Positions 17,673-26,725 of a stretch of DNA of 64,000 bases are shown here, piece after piece. The stretch's first letter is position 1; each line of letters opens with the position of its first letter. A program made the translations under genes and the position numbers. The notes under the pieces are model-generated. The model saw nothing but the letters and a program-made list of their open reading frames with translations. It searched no databases and was not told the origin of the DNA. This stretch comes from a virus. Location: positions 1 to 64,000 of IMG/VR virus record IMGVR_UViG_3300033146_000601; one strand, 5' to 3'.

Positions 17673-20075
17673 TTAACCACAAGTACTATATCCACAAACT
17701 AAACATACATCACATCCACCCGAATGTATAAGTTCAGGTTTACCACATTCAGGACAAATACTATTTTCTACTTGATTTTTATTATTATTTACTTTTGGTG
17801 AATCATCAATATTAATAAAATTTTTTAATATACTACTGATGATACTACTTAGTTCTACCATTGACACTGCAGATTTTTCTAATTGTTTAATAATTTCAGG
17901 AATCGGAGCATTTAATCTTAATAATAAACTAACTAATCTGGTAGTTGAAAACCAATAACTTTGTTTTTCTAAAAACTCAGCCGTATTTTGCATATGTGGA
18001 AGATTTGCAAAAATTTCAATAGGTCTCCCATTTGGACTGACTGTGACCGTTACATATATTTTAATTTGTTTCCACATTCGTATATAACGATATGCTCTGC
18101 AATTTCGATCAATATTAGATTTAACTTCATTAAGATGTTTTGTAATTTTTGAAACTGATAATATATTTGTTTTTTCTTCAATGTCATTTGAAGTTGATAA
18201 TATTCCGGTTTTTGATCCGTCTCTAAATATAGTTATTCCTTTAATATTATGTTCATATGATTTCATATATATATCATACACATGTTCAACAGTTGCATCA
18301 TTTGGTAAATTAATAGTTGAACTGATTGATGTATCTATCCATTTTTGAATAGTTGATTGCATTTTAATTCTATCAATATAACTAATATCATGACTTTCAA
18401 TATAATGAAATTTTTCTTTAATTTGAGATTTTGATAATTTTAATATATTATGCCCGACATGTTTGGCTAATGGATAATGAATTAATCGAAATTTTTTGCC
18501 ATTTAAAATACGGGTTTGACGAAAATATTCAATAGCAAAAATTGGTTCGATTCCACTTGTCATGTTGCCTGCAATTATTGAAAGTGATCCAGTCGGACCA
18601 ATAGTATTAAATGCACAATTACGGATTCCATAGGTAACAATATCATTAATTATTTTATTTTTATTTCCACTAAGCATATTATTTAATATATTTTGAATAT
18701 ATTTTTGCTTAATAAATTTATTTCTTGATCTTTTACTTTTTAAACATGGTGAGCATCCTTTTTCTTTTGATAATAAAATACTGGTTTTAATTTCTTGAAT
18801 GGCTTTATGATAAAATAAATCATCAACGAAGTCTAATGCTGTTTCAGAATTATAATTAATATTTAACATAGCCAACATATCATTTAATCCAGTAATTTCT
18901 ACACCGATACGTCGACCATATTGATCAATTGTTGTTTGTTTATGTAATGGATGGCGATTAATATCAATTATATTATCTAATAATATTACCGAATAATTAA
19001 CAGATTCTAAAAATAATTCAATATTAAATTGAGCTTGAGGAGTATAAGGATTATCAACAAAATTTGGCAATATTAATGCTCCCAACAAACAATTTCCCCA
19101 AGGGTTAAGTACTTGTTCACCACATGGATTGCAAGAAAATATTTCTAATTTTTTATCAAATGAACACGAACTATATTTTTTAGCATGATCAAAAAATAAT
19201 ATTCCTGGATCTCCAGATTGCCAAGCAGATTCAGAAATCATCATCATTAACTTACGAGCTTTAATGGTTTTATAATTTTTAACTGGATATCCTTTTTCAA
19301 ACCAATCATCATAATTTCCATCCCACGTTGAATATTCATCACAATAAATATCAGGAAATTTAAATGTCCAATCTTTATCATTTTTGACCGCTAACATAAA
19401 TTCATCAGTTATTTTAATACTAATATTAGCATGAGAGATATTTGGATAACGATTAGGATTTAATGGATCTTGTGCAAATACTTTTTCGGGATTGGATTTA
19501 CAATTAATAAAATCAATAATATCTGGATGATTAATACTAATTGTTATAATAATTGCCCCAGATCTTCCTTCTTGCCCAATTAATACTGCTAAGTCTGAAA
19601 TTTGAGGCATAAATGATACTGCACCAGTTGAAAAATTAGCAGCATTATTTATTGAACATCCTTTTGGCCGAATAACACTAACATCAGTTCCAACCCCACC
19701 TCTAGACGCTAATGTTTTTGATATTTCTTTTTGAGCTTGAAATATACCTTCTAATGAATCTTCTAAAATTGGGACAAAATAACAATTACTTAATGATACA
19801 TTTTTAGTATAATCTCCAATATTAGTTAAAATACTTCCAGCGGGAATAAATAATTTATTATATAATATATTTTCAATTCCATCTATATGGTTTTTATTAA
19901 GTTCATTAGTTTTAATAATTGGAATTAATCGTTGATTATATAAATCATCTAAACAAGTTTCTTTGTTTTTTAAATATTTTGTTTTTAAAACTTGATTAAT
20001 AAAACTTTCAGTTTCAGTAATAATCTCATCATATTCCTCAACAATACTAATTTCATCAGTCGAAGTTATTGTCAA
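17673..20075 (-). CDS. nrdJ: Class II (B12-dependent) ribonucleotide reductase
   Basis: 800 residues. SLSNCYFVP (first redox Cys), ASRGGVGTDVSVIRP, FSCNPCGEQVLNPWGNC (catalytic-Cys loop), and IGPTGSLSIIAGNMTSGIEP are the reductase signatures. The C terminus, CPECGKPELIHSGGCDVC then CGYSTCG, is the zinc/thiol tail typical of NrdJ. It reduces ribonucleotides to deoxyribonucleotides for phage DNA synthesis, probably with adenosylcobalamin from the host. No small subunit is seen, as expected for class II. The start is TTG (20075), 8 nt after AAGGA, since no ATG is near. Confidence 0.9.
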   Translation of the reverse strand: MTITSTDEISIVEEYDEIITETESFINQVLKTKYLKNKETCLDDLYNQRLIPIIKTNELNKNHIDGIENILYNKLFIPAGSILTNIGDYTKNVSLSNCYFVPILEDSLEGIFQAQKEISKTLASRGGVGTDVSVIRPKGCSINNAANFSTGAVSFMPQISDLAVLIGQEGRSGAIIITISINHPDIIDFINCKSNPEKVFAQDPLNPNRYPNISHANISIKITDEFMLAVKNDKDWTFKFPDIYCDEYSTWDGNYDDWFEKGYPVKNYKTIKARKLMMMISESAWQSGDPGILFFDHAKKYSSCSFDKKLEIFSCNPCGEQVLNPWGNCLLGALILPNFVDNPYTPQAQFNIELFLESVNYSVILLDNIIDINRHPLHKQTTIDQYGRRIGVEITGLNDMLAMLNINYNSETALDFVDDLFYHKAIQEIKTSILLSKEKGCSPCLKSKRSRNKFIKQKYIQNILNNMLSGNKNKIINDIVTYGIRNCAFNTIGPTGSLSIIAGNMTSGIEPIFAIEYFRQTRILNGKKFRLIHYPLAKHVGHNILKLSKSQIKEKFHYIESHDISYIDRIKMQSTIQKWIDTSISSTINLPNDATVEHVYDIYMKSYEHNIKGITIFRDGSKTGILSTSNDIEEKTNILSVSKITKHLNEVKSNIDRNCRAYRYIRMWKQIKIYVTVTVSPNGRPIEIFANLPHMQNTAEFLEKQSYWFSTTRLVSLLLRLNAPIPEIIKQLEKSAVSMVELSSIISSILKNFINIDDSPKVNNNKNQVENSICPECGKPELIHSGGCDVCLVCGYSTCG

Positions 20076-20100
20076 TTTTTTTTCCTTTTTAAAAAATAAT

Positions 20101-20126
20101 TAAATAGGGAAGGTTTCTTCCCCATT
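20101..20126 (-). terminator. Probable terminator
   Basis: Stem AAATAGGGAAG / CTTCCCCATTT with GTTT loop, followed on the - strand by an ATTATTTTTT run. It ends the small genes at 20135-20475. Confidence 0.6.
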
Positions 20127-20134
20127 TAATTGGA

Positions 20135-20272
20135 TTATTTTTTTTGACGAGCTTGAGGCAATGTCATTTTACCATATTTTTTTTGAATTAATTGTTTATA
20201 TTTTAAATATTTCTTTTTTGATTTGGCATAATTAGCATATAATTTTGGATTCTCTTTTTTTGCTAATTTCAT
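20135..20272 (-). CDS. Small, very basic protein
   Basis: 45 residues, about 16 of them Lys or Arg (MKLAKKENPKLYANYAKSKK..., ending ARQKK). GGAGAAG precedes two ATGs. The first (20278) reaches a stop after 15 codons, and only the ATG at 20272 gives this frame. Likely binds nucleic acid. Unrecognised. Confidence 0.5.
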   Translation of the reverse strand: MKLAKKENPKLYANYAKSKKKYLKYKQLIQKKYGKMTLPQARQKK

Positions 20273-20298
20273 TAATCATAAAACTTCTCCTATTAAAT

Positions 20299-20475
20299 TT
20301 AAAATTTCCAAATCAAATTAAGATTTTTAATTTCATTAATAATATCAAAATCATTTTTTTCAAATACATGTTGTTTAATAATTTTTAAGCATTTTAATGT
20401 TTGAGTTCTTTGTTTTTTTTTAATAAATTCATTATCATCACATACATCTTTAGTATTTGAATCTTTAATACACAT
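20299..20475 (-). CDS. Hypothetical small protein
   Basis: 58 residues with AGGAAAG 8 nt before ATG. Charged, helical (IKKKQRTQTLKCLKIIKQHV), with no motif. It lies between the dUTPase and the basic 45-residue gene on the same strand. Confidence 0.55.
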   Translation of the reverse strand: MCIKDSNTKDVCDDNEFIKKKQRTQTLKCLKIIKQHVFEKNDFDIINEIKNLNLIWKF

Positions 20476-20496
20476 TTGTTATACTTTCCTTTAAAT

Positions 20497-21033
20497 TTAA
20501 ATATGTTGTTTAATGTCTGAATGCGGTATGTTACTACGAAATGTTTCTGGAACTTTATCAATTTTATTAAAATTTAATTTCGGAACAAATGCAATTTTAG
20601 CTTGTGCAATTTGATCCCCAGGATTAATTCTATAAGAATTGGATCCATTATTTACTAATATAACAAATATTTCTCCTCTATATTTACTGTTTAATGTTCC
20701 AATTCCATTAGACACTACGATTTTATATTTATCTGCCAATTTGCATTTAGATCTTATTTGCATTTCAAAAAAATTATTATTCGGCAATTCAATTTTAATT
20801 CCGGTTGGAAACCAATGAGTTTTGGTTGGCATTAAATTGAATGGATCATCAATTGCTGCTCTTAAATCAAAACAACAATCGCCAATATATTCATGTTGGA
20901 TTTCATTATATTTACTAAAATCGTAATTATCCAAATATTCAATATTAATACTTGGATATAATATTGACATTACAATATTTTCAACGTGTTGAATTTTTAC
21001 TTTATTATTTAGTTCTTTATAATTTTGATTCAT
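20497..21033 (-). CDS. dut: dUTP diphosphatase
   Basis: 178 residues, trimeric dUTPase motifs in order: CCFDLRAAID (I), MQIRSKCKLADKY (II), NGIGTLNSKYRGEIFVILVN (III), and NPGDQIAQAKIAFV (IV). The C-terminal Gly-rich motif V is not evident (ends FRSNIPHSDIKQHI), so the flexible lid may be altered. It converts dUTP to dUMP, keeping uracil out of DNA, so this is not a PBS1-type uracil-DNA phage. Preceded by a duplicated hairpin leader. Confidence 0.88.
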   Translation of the reverse strand: MNQNYKELNNKVKIQHVENIVMSILYPSINIEYLDNYDFSKYNEIQHEYIGDCCFDLRAAIDDPFNLMPTKTHWFPTGIKIELPNNNFFEMQIRSKCKLADKYKIVVSNGIGTLNSKYRGEIFVILVNNGSNSYRINPGDQIAQAKIAFVPKLNFNKIDKVPETFRSNIPHSDIKQHI

Positions 21034-21035
21034 AA

Positions 21036-21083
21036 AACTCTCCTATCTACGAGAACCCCAAACTTCAGTTTGGAGAATCCCGC
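21036..21083 (-). promoter_or_regulatory. Duplicated hairpin leader before dut
   Basis: - strand reads a CCAAACTGAAGTTTGG hairpin, then TTCTCGTAGATAGGAGA and ATG. A near-identical copy lies at 55768-55818. TTCTC can pair with GAGAA and so cover the SD (AGGAGA). Either a terminator plus leader or a translational control element. Confidence 0.5.
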
Positions 21084-21123
21084 ATTTAAATAGATTATAT
21101 AGATATACAACTATAATAAGATT

Positions 21124-21291
21124 TTAATAAGCTACCATTCCAAAGTTATTATAAATAACTTTGGAATCTTTGCGTTTGGCTTCGGCAACATCAGTAAACA
21201 TTACTTTACCTTGTGTAGATGTCCATCCTTTACAAACTGAATAATTATTATTATGTTTAATAATATCACCAGGTCGAAATTTAATAAACAT
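21124..21291 (-). CDS. Hypothetical small protein
   Basis: 55 residues, MFIKFRPGDIIKHNNNYSVC..., preceded by AAAAGG. Starts with a beta-strand/PGD turn and ends with NNFGMVAY. It lies between helicase and dUTPase genes. Unrecognised. Confidence 0.5.
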   Translation of the reverse strand: MFIKFRPGDIIKHNNNYSVCKGWTSTQGKVMFTDVAEAKRKDSKVIYNNFGMVAY

Positions 21292-21375
21292 CCTTTTAAA
21301 TATTATTAAAATTAGGGGTACAGTACAGGGTACATACTATAATATTTTATTGACATAATTCTCCTTTTCCTAGTA

Positions 21376-23343
21376 TTATATTAAATTCATACCATATCCA
21401 ATTGCTGGTCTAAATATCGAAAACATCATAAATAATTTTTCAAATGTGTTCATTTTAGTAATTTGATTCAAAATTGTTGTGTCGTTAAAATCAACAACAT
21501 CTCGGTGGTCAAATTGTTCGTTTCCAATTGATATTGCATATATAACATCATCAACATGTTCAGCCGGAGTATGTATTGTAGAAACATCAAATGCTCGTCG
21601 TCCTACTCTATTATATAATTGACTAGCATTTGCTGCTCCTAATTTTTTCATTTCTTGGCCATCAAATTTAAATATTGATGGGATGTACATATTTTTAACT
21701 TTAATATTCAATCCAATTCCAACAGCATCAGTTGCTAAAATAGTTCGTATTTTACCAGAACTAAATAAATTTACAACAATTTGTTGATCTAATGTTCCCT
21801 GTTTAAGTTCAGATTTTGACATACCAGGTTCGTCCATTCGAAAAACATATCCAAATCCATGCAATACAGCAGTTCGTAAAATTGAATTTGAAATCCGTTC
21901 AGCTCCTGGCATTTCTTTTGCTTTTTTAATCATATAACCACTATTAATTTTTAAATTTTGGGACACTTTATTATTAGTTCGTCTAAACGATGAAGTTGGC
22001 ATAGCGCTAAATGATTTTTGTTGAATTACTCCATTATTAATATCTTTTGCAGAATAAACATTTCCTGAACTTAATTTTATAGCTTTTTCTATTAATTGTA
22101 TAATTAATTTTTTATTAAACAAAATAATTAAATTTGAATTTTCTTTTGGATTAATTAATAAATTAATTAATGTATTATTATCATTTATTCCATCATTTGC
22201 CAATACTGTAATTTTAGAAGCGTTTCCCTCATTACTTTTTAATATTTTAATTTCAAATCCCATATTTGCATTCACAAAATTAATAAAATTTTTTGCTGAT
22301 ATAGGATTAATTGTTCCACTTAATAATATTACATTTGTATCTTTATTTTTTTCATTAAACATTTTATAAATATTTTTTGCACTTGTTTCTGCATTATCTT
22401 GGGAATTATCGGGATCACTTTGAATTGTATGGGCTTCATCAATAATTATACTATCAATATGATTTATATTTTTAAATACTTTTTCATATGCAGTATCATG
22501 AACTGAAATAACAAATAATGAATTATTAATATTTGTAGGAGTATAAACTGCATTTGCTCTTTGTACTAAAACTTTATCAACATATTTTTTAATACCATTT
22601 GAAAGTTGATCAAGAACAATACGATCTAATTGTTTTATTTCATCTGTTATGCGATACATTGATTGTTCAATGTATTTATTTTGAGTAGTATCAAATTGGG
22701 TTTTTAAATGATCATATTGTTTATATAACCCATTTCTACGATTAATTTGGCCCTCAATATTAATTTTAATATTTCTAGTTATGAATTTCATAACAGCATC
22801 AAATGGATTAATATCCTTATTTGTGTGTTTTTTTTTTGAATTTATTTTTTCTAGAGATTCATATTGTTGAATCATTGATAATGCTTCAAACAAAACTTGG
22901 TATAATATTTCACAAATTTCAGAATAAATTTGATCACATAAAGTTCGAGTTGGTACTGAATAAATGACAGTTGGTATTTGATCAGACTCAGTTAATATTA
23001 ATTTAATTCTATTTATTAAATTATAATAATATTGTATACTATTATTTCCCATATTATTTTGCATAGATGGGTTTATTTGCAATGTATTTTCTGCCCATGA
23101 ATAAACAACAGGAGCAGTTTTTCCTGCTCCTGGAGCAGCAACAACATATATTGAATTGTTTTGTCTTAATGCTTTAATTATTTGGGTTTGCCAATCAGCA
23201 AATCGATATGTAAATAATTGTATCCCTTGTAAATTATTTGCCATTGCTCTATTTTGATGCAGTCCCATTGGTGGACGGACAGCATTAGCAGCTTGTGATT
23301 TATAATTTTGTATAAAACTTAAACTTTCACATAAATTTGACAT
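21376..23343 (-). CDS. Superfamily 2 DEAH-box helicase
   Basis: 655 residues. VVAAPGAGKTAPVVY (motif I, residue about 70), YSVPTRTLCDQIY (Ia), IIIDEAHTIQSD (II), ILLSGTINPIS (III), LATDAVGIGLNI (V) and LYNRVGRRAFD (VI). A long insertion between Ia and II holds a charged helical region. An ATP-driven RNA or DNA helicase, whose substrate cannot be read from sequence. ATG follows GGGTAACTT. Confidence 0.85.
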   Translation of the reverse strand: MSNLCESLSFIQNYKSQAANAVRPPMGLHQNRAMANNLQGIQLFTYRFADWQTQIIKALRQNNSIYVVAAPGAGKTAPVVYSWAENTLQINPSMQNNMGNNSIQYYYNLINRIKLILTESDQIPTVIYSVPTRTLCDQIYSEICEILYQVLFEALSMIQQYESLEKINSKKKHTNKDINPFDAVMKFITRNIKINIEGQINRRNGLYKQYDHLKTQFDTTQNKYIEQSMYRITDEIKQLDRIVLDQLSNGIKKYVDKVLVQRANAVYTPTNINNSLFVISVHDTAYEKVFKNINHIDSIIIDEAHTIQSDPDNSQDNAETSAKNIYKMFNEKNKDTNVILLSGTINPISAKNFINFVNANMGFEIKILKSNEGNASKITVLANDGINDNNTLINLLINPKENSNLIILFNKKLIIQLIEKAIKLSSGNVYSAKDINNGVIQQKSFSAMPTSSFRRTNNKVSQNLKINSGYMIKKAKEMPGAERISNSILRTAVLHGFGYVFRMDEPGMSKSELKQGTLDQQIVVNLFSSGKIRTILATDAVGIGLNIKVKNMYIPSIFKFDGQEMKKLGAANASQLYNRVGRRAFDVSTIHTPAEHVDDVIYAISIGNEQFDHRDVVDFNDTTILNQITKMNTFEKLFMMFSIFRPAIGYGMNLI

Positions 23344-23365
23344 AAGTTACCCTATGGTTAATGTT

Positions 23366-23391
23366 AATATTTAAAAATTTTAGATAGAAAT
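23366..23391 (+). promoter_or_regulatory. Candidate promoter on + strand
   Basis: AATATTT, 11 nt, ATAGAAAT, then TATATAA, on the + strand, opposite to the surrounding genes. It points into the structured 23.4-23.7 kb region. Confidence 0.6.
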
Positions 23392-23402
23392 TATATAAAT
23401 AA

Positions 23403-23690
23403 GAAATGTATTGTGAGGGAACCACTCAGCGAAAGCTGAACCCTTCAGTACATTTTGATGGATGCCGTGTTACTTTTAAGGACACGGGGTATATTAAATT
23501 GATGAGAATAGATGTTGAAATCTATTGTACGCTCAGAAAATTTGGTATATTATCAGAGTTGAGAAGCTATTCTCACGGTACGATGTAATTTATTACACGT
23601 ATTCAAAGGTTGTATATTTGTCTGATCTCGGATTTTCCCAACGTTCGCGAACAGCGGCTAGTAAGGAATTTCTTGTTTGTTTCTTTTTTT
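23403..23690 (+). ncRNA. Candidate structured RNA
   Basis: No - strand gene fills this gap, and its base composition is less AT-rich than the flanks. From the + strand promoter the RNA would fold as AAATGTA (23404) pairing TACATTT (23449), enclosing GAGGG/CCCTT and CAGC-GAAA-GCTG (GNRA loop). Then come CCGTGT/ACACGG, AATAGAT/ATCTATT, GAGAA-GCTA-TTCTC, GTAA/TTAC and GTTCGCGAAC. A T-rich run at 23681-23699 may end it, overlapping the beta' N-terminal stop. A 60-codon ORF (23406-23588) lies in it but has no SD. I match no known RNA class. Confidence 0.45.
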
Positions 23691-24982
23691 TATTTTTTTG
23701 TTGCCGAATAAATAATAATAGCGGCATCATGCTCTAATGAATAATTAATAGATTGATTAACTGCTGATTTCCACTGACTTTTTGTTTGGCTTGGGTTTAA
23801 TTGTTCATAAGCTTGTTTAATACTTTCATTAGTTAATAATGAATATATTGCCATAGTATCACCATCGAAATCTGCACCACATCGAACACAATCTAATGGA
23901 TTAATTCCCATAACACTATTAGTATCTTTAACAATAGGTTGGGCAGACATATAACTTTCACGATTTTCAACTGGATCTCGTTTATATAAAACTTGTTTTC
24001 CAACAAGAATTTCATTTAATGATTCTATTAATTGTTCTTTAAACATCGCAGGAACACTTTCAGGTTCATCATATATCATCGAAATAAAATTAGTTATTGT
24101 TTTATTGGTTACATCATCAACCCCCATAAAATCTTGAATTTGATCTAACATAGTTTTATGTTTAAATGCATAATGAATAAAAAAAGGTTCAAACAACTTT
24201 AACAATATATGCCAAGAAATTCCAACTTCTCCTAAATTTAAATTCATATCTTGTGCAATTACTAATCGAGCACTAAAATCTAGTACTTTTTTCATAATCC
24301 CACCACGAATCATTCCATATTTACCTTTAAGTAATTCTTTAATTTGTTTATTAATATTAATTAATAATTTTTGAGCATTTTCATATAATTCTTGTGTCAA
24401 ATTGGGATCTAATAATTCAACATCTGTTGGTAATATTTGAATATAATTGATAAGTCTAGTATATAAAACATTAATTTCAGAATATTGTATTTGTGTTTTA
24501 TTTTCTTTAATTATAATATCACGCAATCCAGCTGGCATTACAATATATTTAGTGATAAAAATCTTTGATTTATTATCTTTTAAATATTTAATATTTTTAA
24601 TATTTTTATCACCAAAAGAATCAAAATTAATCTTATCAAAATTTTGAATAAAAAAAACAATGCCAGATTCACCAGTTTCATCTTCTATTAATTCACCGGA
24701 ATCAGTTATTGTATATTTGGTTTTGTTTAAAATTAATTTTGTTAATGATGGATGCACGGATAATGCGATTGGATAAGCTTCAGGATGTATAAATGGTAAA
24801 TATAAATCAATATATCCAAATGTAGATTTTCTATTACGACTACCTAATTGCCCGAAAATTGATTCTGAAAATAATCCTTTAGGGTCAAATTGTCTCGCAC
24901 TTGTATAATATTTTGAACTTTCAACAGGGTTTATATTTTTATCAGTAATGAATCTATTAATATCCAATAATGTAAACTTCAA
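23690..24982 (-). CDS. RNA polymerase beta' N-terminal subunit, set 1
   Basis: 430 residues. GKYGMIRGGIMKKVLDFSAR is the beta' GK-R-nLLGKRVDySGR region. NPLDCVRCGADFDGDTMAIY contains the Mg-binding DxDGD, but the usual N of NADFDGD is G. It ends a little after the active site (LEHDAAIIIYSATKK), where split phiKZ-type subunits also end, and the rest is at 15846-17612. The start is TTG at 24982, with SD GGAAGGGG in the loop of a small hairpin (ATTGGAA-GGGG-TTCCAAT). Confidence 0.87.
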   Translation of the reverse strand: MKFTLLDINRFITDKNINPVESSKYYTSARQFDPKGLFSESIFGQLGSRNRKSTFGYIDLYLPFIHPEAYPIALSVHPSLTKLILNKTKYTITDSGELIEDETGESGIVFFIQNFDKINFDSFGDKNIKNIKYLKDNKSKIFITKYIVMPAGLRDIIIKENKTQIQYSEINVLYTRLINYIQILPTDVELLDPNLTQELYENAQKLLININKQIKELLKGKYGMIRGGIMKKVLDFSARLVIAQDMNLNLGEVGISWHILLKLFEPFFIHYAFKHKTMLDQIQDFMGVDDVTNKTITNFISMIYDEPESVPAMFKEQLIESLNEILVGKQVLYKRDPVENRESYMSAQPIVKDTNSVMGINPLDCVRCGADFDGDTMAIYSLLTNESIKQAYEQLNPSQTKSQWKSAVNQSINYSLEHDAAIIIYSATKK

Positions 24983-24997
24983 TTGGAACCCCTTCCA

Positions 24998-25023
24998 ATC
25001 GGAATCTAATTAAAGATTCCGAT
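24998..25023 (-). terminator. Probable terminator after RNA ligase
   Basis: 9-bp stem ATCGGAATC / GATTCCGAT downstream of the gene ending at 25036. The U-tract on the - strand is poor. Confidence 0.5.
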
Positions 25024-25035
25024 CAAATTATTTTT

Positions 25036-25953
25036 TTACTTGATGAATTTAATTAACCAACTCGTAAGTTTTGCCGTATAATCAAAAATTTCAATATCTT
25101 GACCACGTGTAACATTATATTTTGGGTATTGCTTATTAAAATCAAATCGAACATCTTCAATATATAAATTAATATATCGTTGAATATCGCTTGTTTTTTT
25201 AATAATTCCATATTTATTAAATATTTTATGTATCCTATCTTCAATTATAAATTTTGAATTATTATGTCTCCAATATGATACAATTGGACAATTTTTTGGA
25301 GGAGGGGTTATATCGTCTTGAACTTGTTTTGAATTAAATTTAGATTGTTTTTTCTTTAAAATTAAACGTTTTTTACCCAAATATAATTCACTATTATAAG
25401 GTTTAATAACACACCCGTATATTGGATTATGTTTAACTGAAATCACACTTGTATTTAATTTTTCAATATTATATTTTAAAGCATTAGTTAATGAAATATT
25501 ATAATTAAAAATTGGAGCCATTTTTAAATTAATTTCATGTAAAAATTGAATTAATTTCTTAGCTGGCATAAAATTATTATTTTCAAATACATCATGAATC
25601 ATTAATGTATTTCGTCCATATTTAACTTTGCGATTAATTGAATTTCCAATAAGAACTCCATATAAAATATAAATTGTATTTGTTGCAGTACTATGCTGTT
25701 TAATTAAATTAAACATATTCGAATTAATTATTGTTTGATAATTATGATATGGTTCATCATTTAATAAATATTTGTCTCTAGTACCATATAAAATTTCATT
25801 ATTTGGAAAAATAGACACTTGGAAACTTCTTCCTAATAATTTTTCCATCATTATACATTTAATTGAATTACTATTATATCTATTATTAAATGCAGTAATA
25901 ATATGATTATTTGTTGTTCGTTCAATATGATCGAATCTATAAAATTTATACAT
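25036..25953 (-). CDS. RNA ligase, T4 Rnl2-like
   Basis: 305 residues from the ATG at 25953 (GAAAG before it; a longer frame overlapping queE is rejected). Motif I MMEKLLGRSFQVSI has the lysine that would carry AMP (about K38), in the E-K-x-x-G-x-x-F context of Rnl2. Motif IV is YGCVIKPYN and motif V LILKKKQSK. Rnl2 enzymes seal nicks in double-stranded or bridged RNA, so it may repair cleaved host or phage RNA. ATP-grasp-type DNA ligase is a separate gene at 37570. Confidence 0.7.
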   Translation of the reverse strand: MYKFYRFDHIERTTNNHIITAFNNRYNSNSIKCIMMEKLLGRSFQVSIFPNNEILYGTRDKYLLNDEPYHNYQTIINSNMFNLIKQHSTATNTIYILYGVLIGNSINRKVKYGRNTLMIHDVFENNNFMPAKKLIQFLHEINLKMAPIFNYNISLTNALKYNIEKLNTSVISVKHNPIYGCVIKPYNSELYLGKKRLILKKKQSKFNSKQVQDDITPPPKNCPIVSYWRHNNSKFIIEDRIHKIFNKYGIIKKTSDIQRYINLYIEDVRFDFNKQYPKYNVTRGQDIEIFDYTAKLTSWLIKFIK

Positions 25954-25972
25954 AATTTTTTCTTTCAATAAA

Positions 25973-26716
25973 TTATTTAGATATTTCTGAAGTATCTTTT
26001 TCAAAAACATCAACATGTATTCTAGGAGAATATCGATATCCATAAGATTTGCAGAATTCAATTGTATCTAAACAATTGTGTTTATAATGTTTTTTAAAAT
26101 TTTCTGAATTTAAAGATGGAGTCATTGGCATAAAAAATAATTTAGATTTATCTTCTATTGATAGACAAAAATTTATTATATCATTTTTATATTTTTCACA
26201 ATAAATTAATTTATAAATAAAATTCACATGATAAAATGATAATTTTTCATATAATTCGTTATACATAAAAATTAATTTATTAATTGACATTTCATATTCA
26301 CTAACATAACAATTAATATCTAATTTAGGAGATATATTTAATTGTATTTGTTTATTATCAGCTGAATCCAAAATAAATTTATTAGCAATATCGAATCCAT
26401 TTGTTTCAAATTCAATAATATCAAATATTGATTTAAAATTTGATATTAATAAGTTGATTAATTCTTGTTGAATAAATGGTTCCCCTCCAGTAATCATTAA
26501 ATGTTTTATATTTGGATATTTATATAAATTTTCATATATCATTCGTTCAATATCTGCAAACTCATATTGATGATTTTTCTTTTGAGATATAGAATATTTA
26601 GAATCACAAAATGGACATTTTAAATTACAACCTTCGAATCGAATCAATAATGATGGGTGACCAACTAATGGCCCTTCTCCTTGAACAGTTGGAATTATTT
26701 GATTAATATAATACAT
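25973..26716 (-). CDS. queE: 7-carboxy-7-deazaguanine synthase
   Basis: 247 residues. TVQGEGPLVGHPSLLIRFEG then CNLKCPFCDSKYS gives the radical-SAM CxxxCxxC cluster site, and LMITGGEPFIQQ the SAM-binding GGEP. It converts 6-carboxytetrahydropterin (QueD product) to 7-carboxy-7-deazaguanine. Upstream on the same strand and 10 nt away is the DpdA-like transglycosylase, which ties this pathway to DNA. SD AAGGAGAAAA. Confidence 0.92.
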   Translation of the reverse strand: MYYINQIIPTVQGEGPLVGHPSLLIRFEGCNLKCPFCDSKYSISQKKNHQYEFADIERMIYENLYKYPNIKHLMITGGEPFIQQELINLLISNFKSIFDIIEFETNGFDIANKFILDSADNKQIQLNISPKLDINCYVSEYEMSINKLIFMYNELYEKLSFYHVNFIYKLIYCEKYKNDIINFCLSIEDKSKLFFMPMTPSLNSENFKKHYKHNCLDTIEFCKSYGYRYSPRIHVDVFEKDTSEISK

Positions 26717-26725
26717 TTTTCTCCT

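Noticed and set aside
20497-21033. Uracil-DNA genome like PBS1/AR9
   Set aside because: A dUTPase with motifs I-IV is present, which argues against uracil replacing thymine.
23406-23588. 60-codon + strand ORF (MYCEGTTQRKLNPS...) in the 23.4 kb gap
   Set aside because: No SD, and the sequence folds into many stems. Kept as an alternative to the RNA call rather than called as a gene.
23344-23690. Group I intron inside the split RNAP beta' gene
   Set aside because: The folded region lies on the opposite strand and outside a continuous exon pair. The other half is 6 kb away, so it is not a simple intron.
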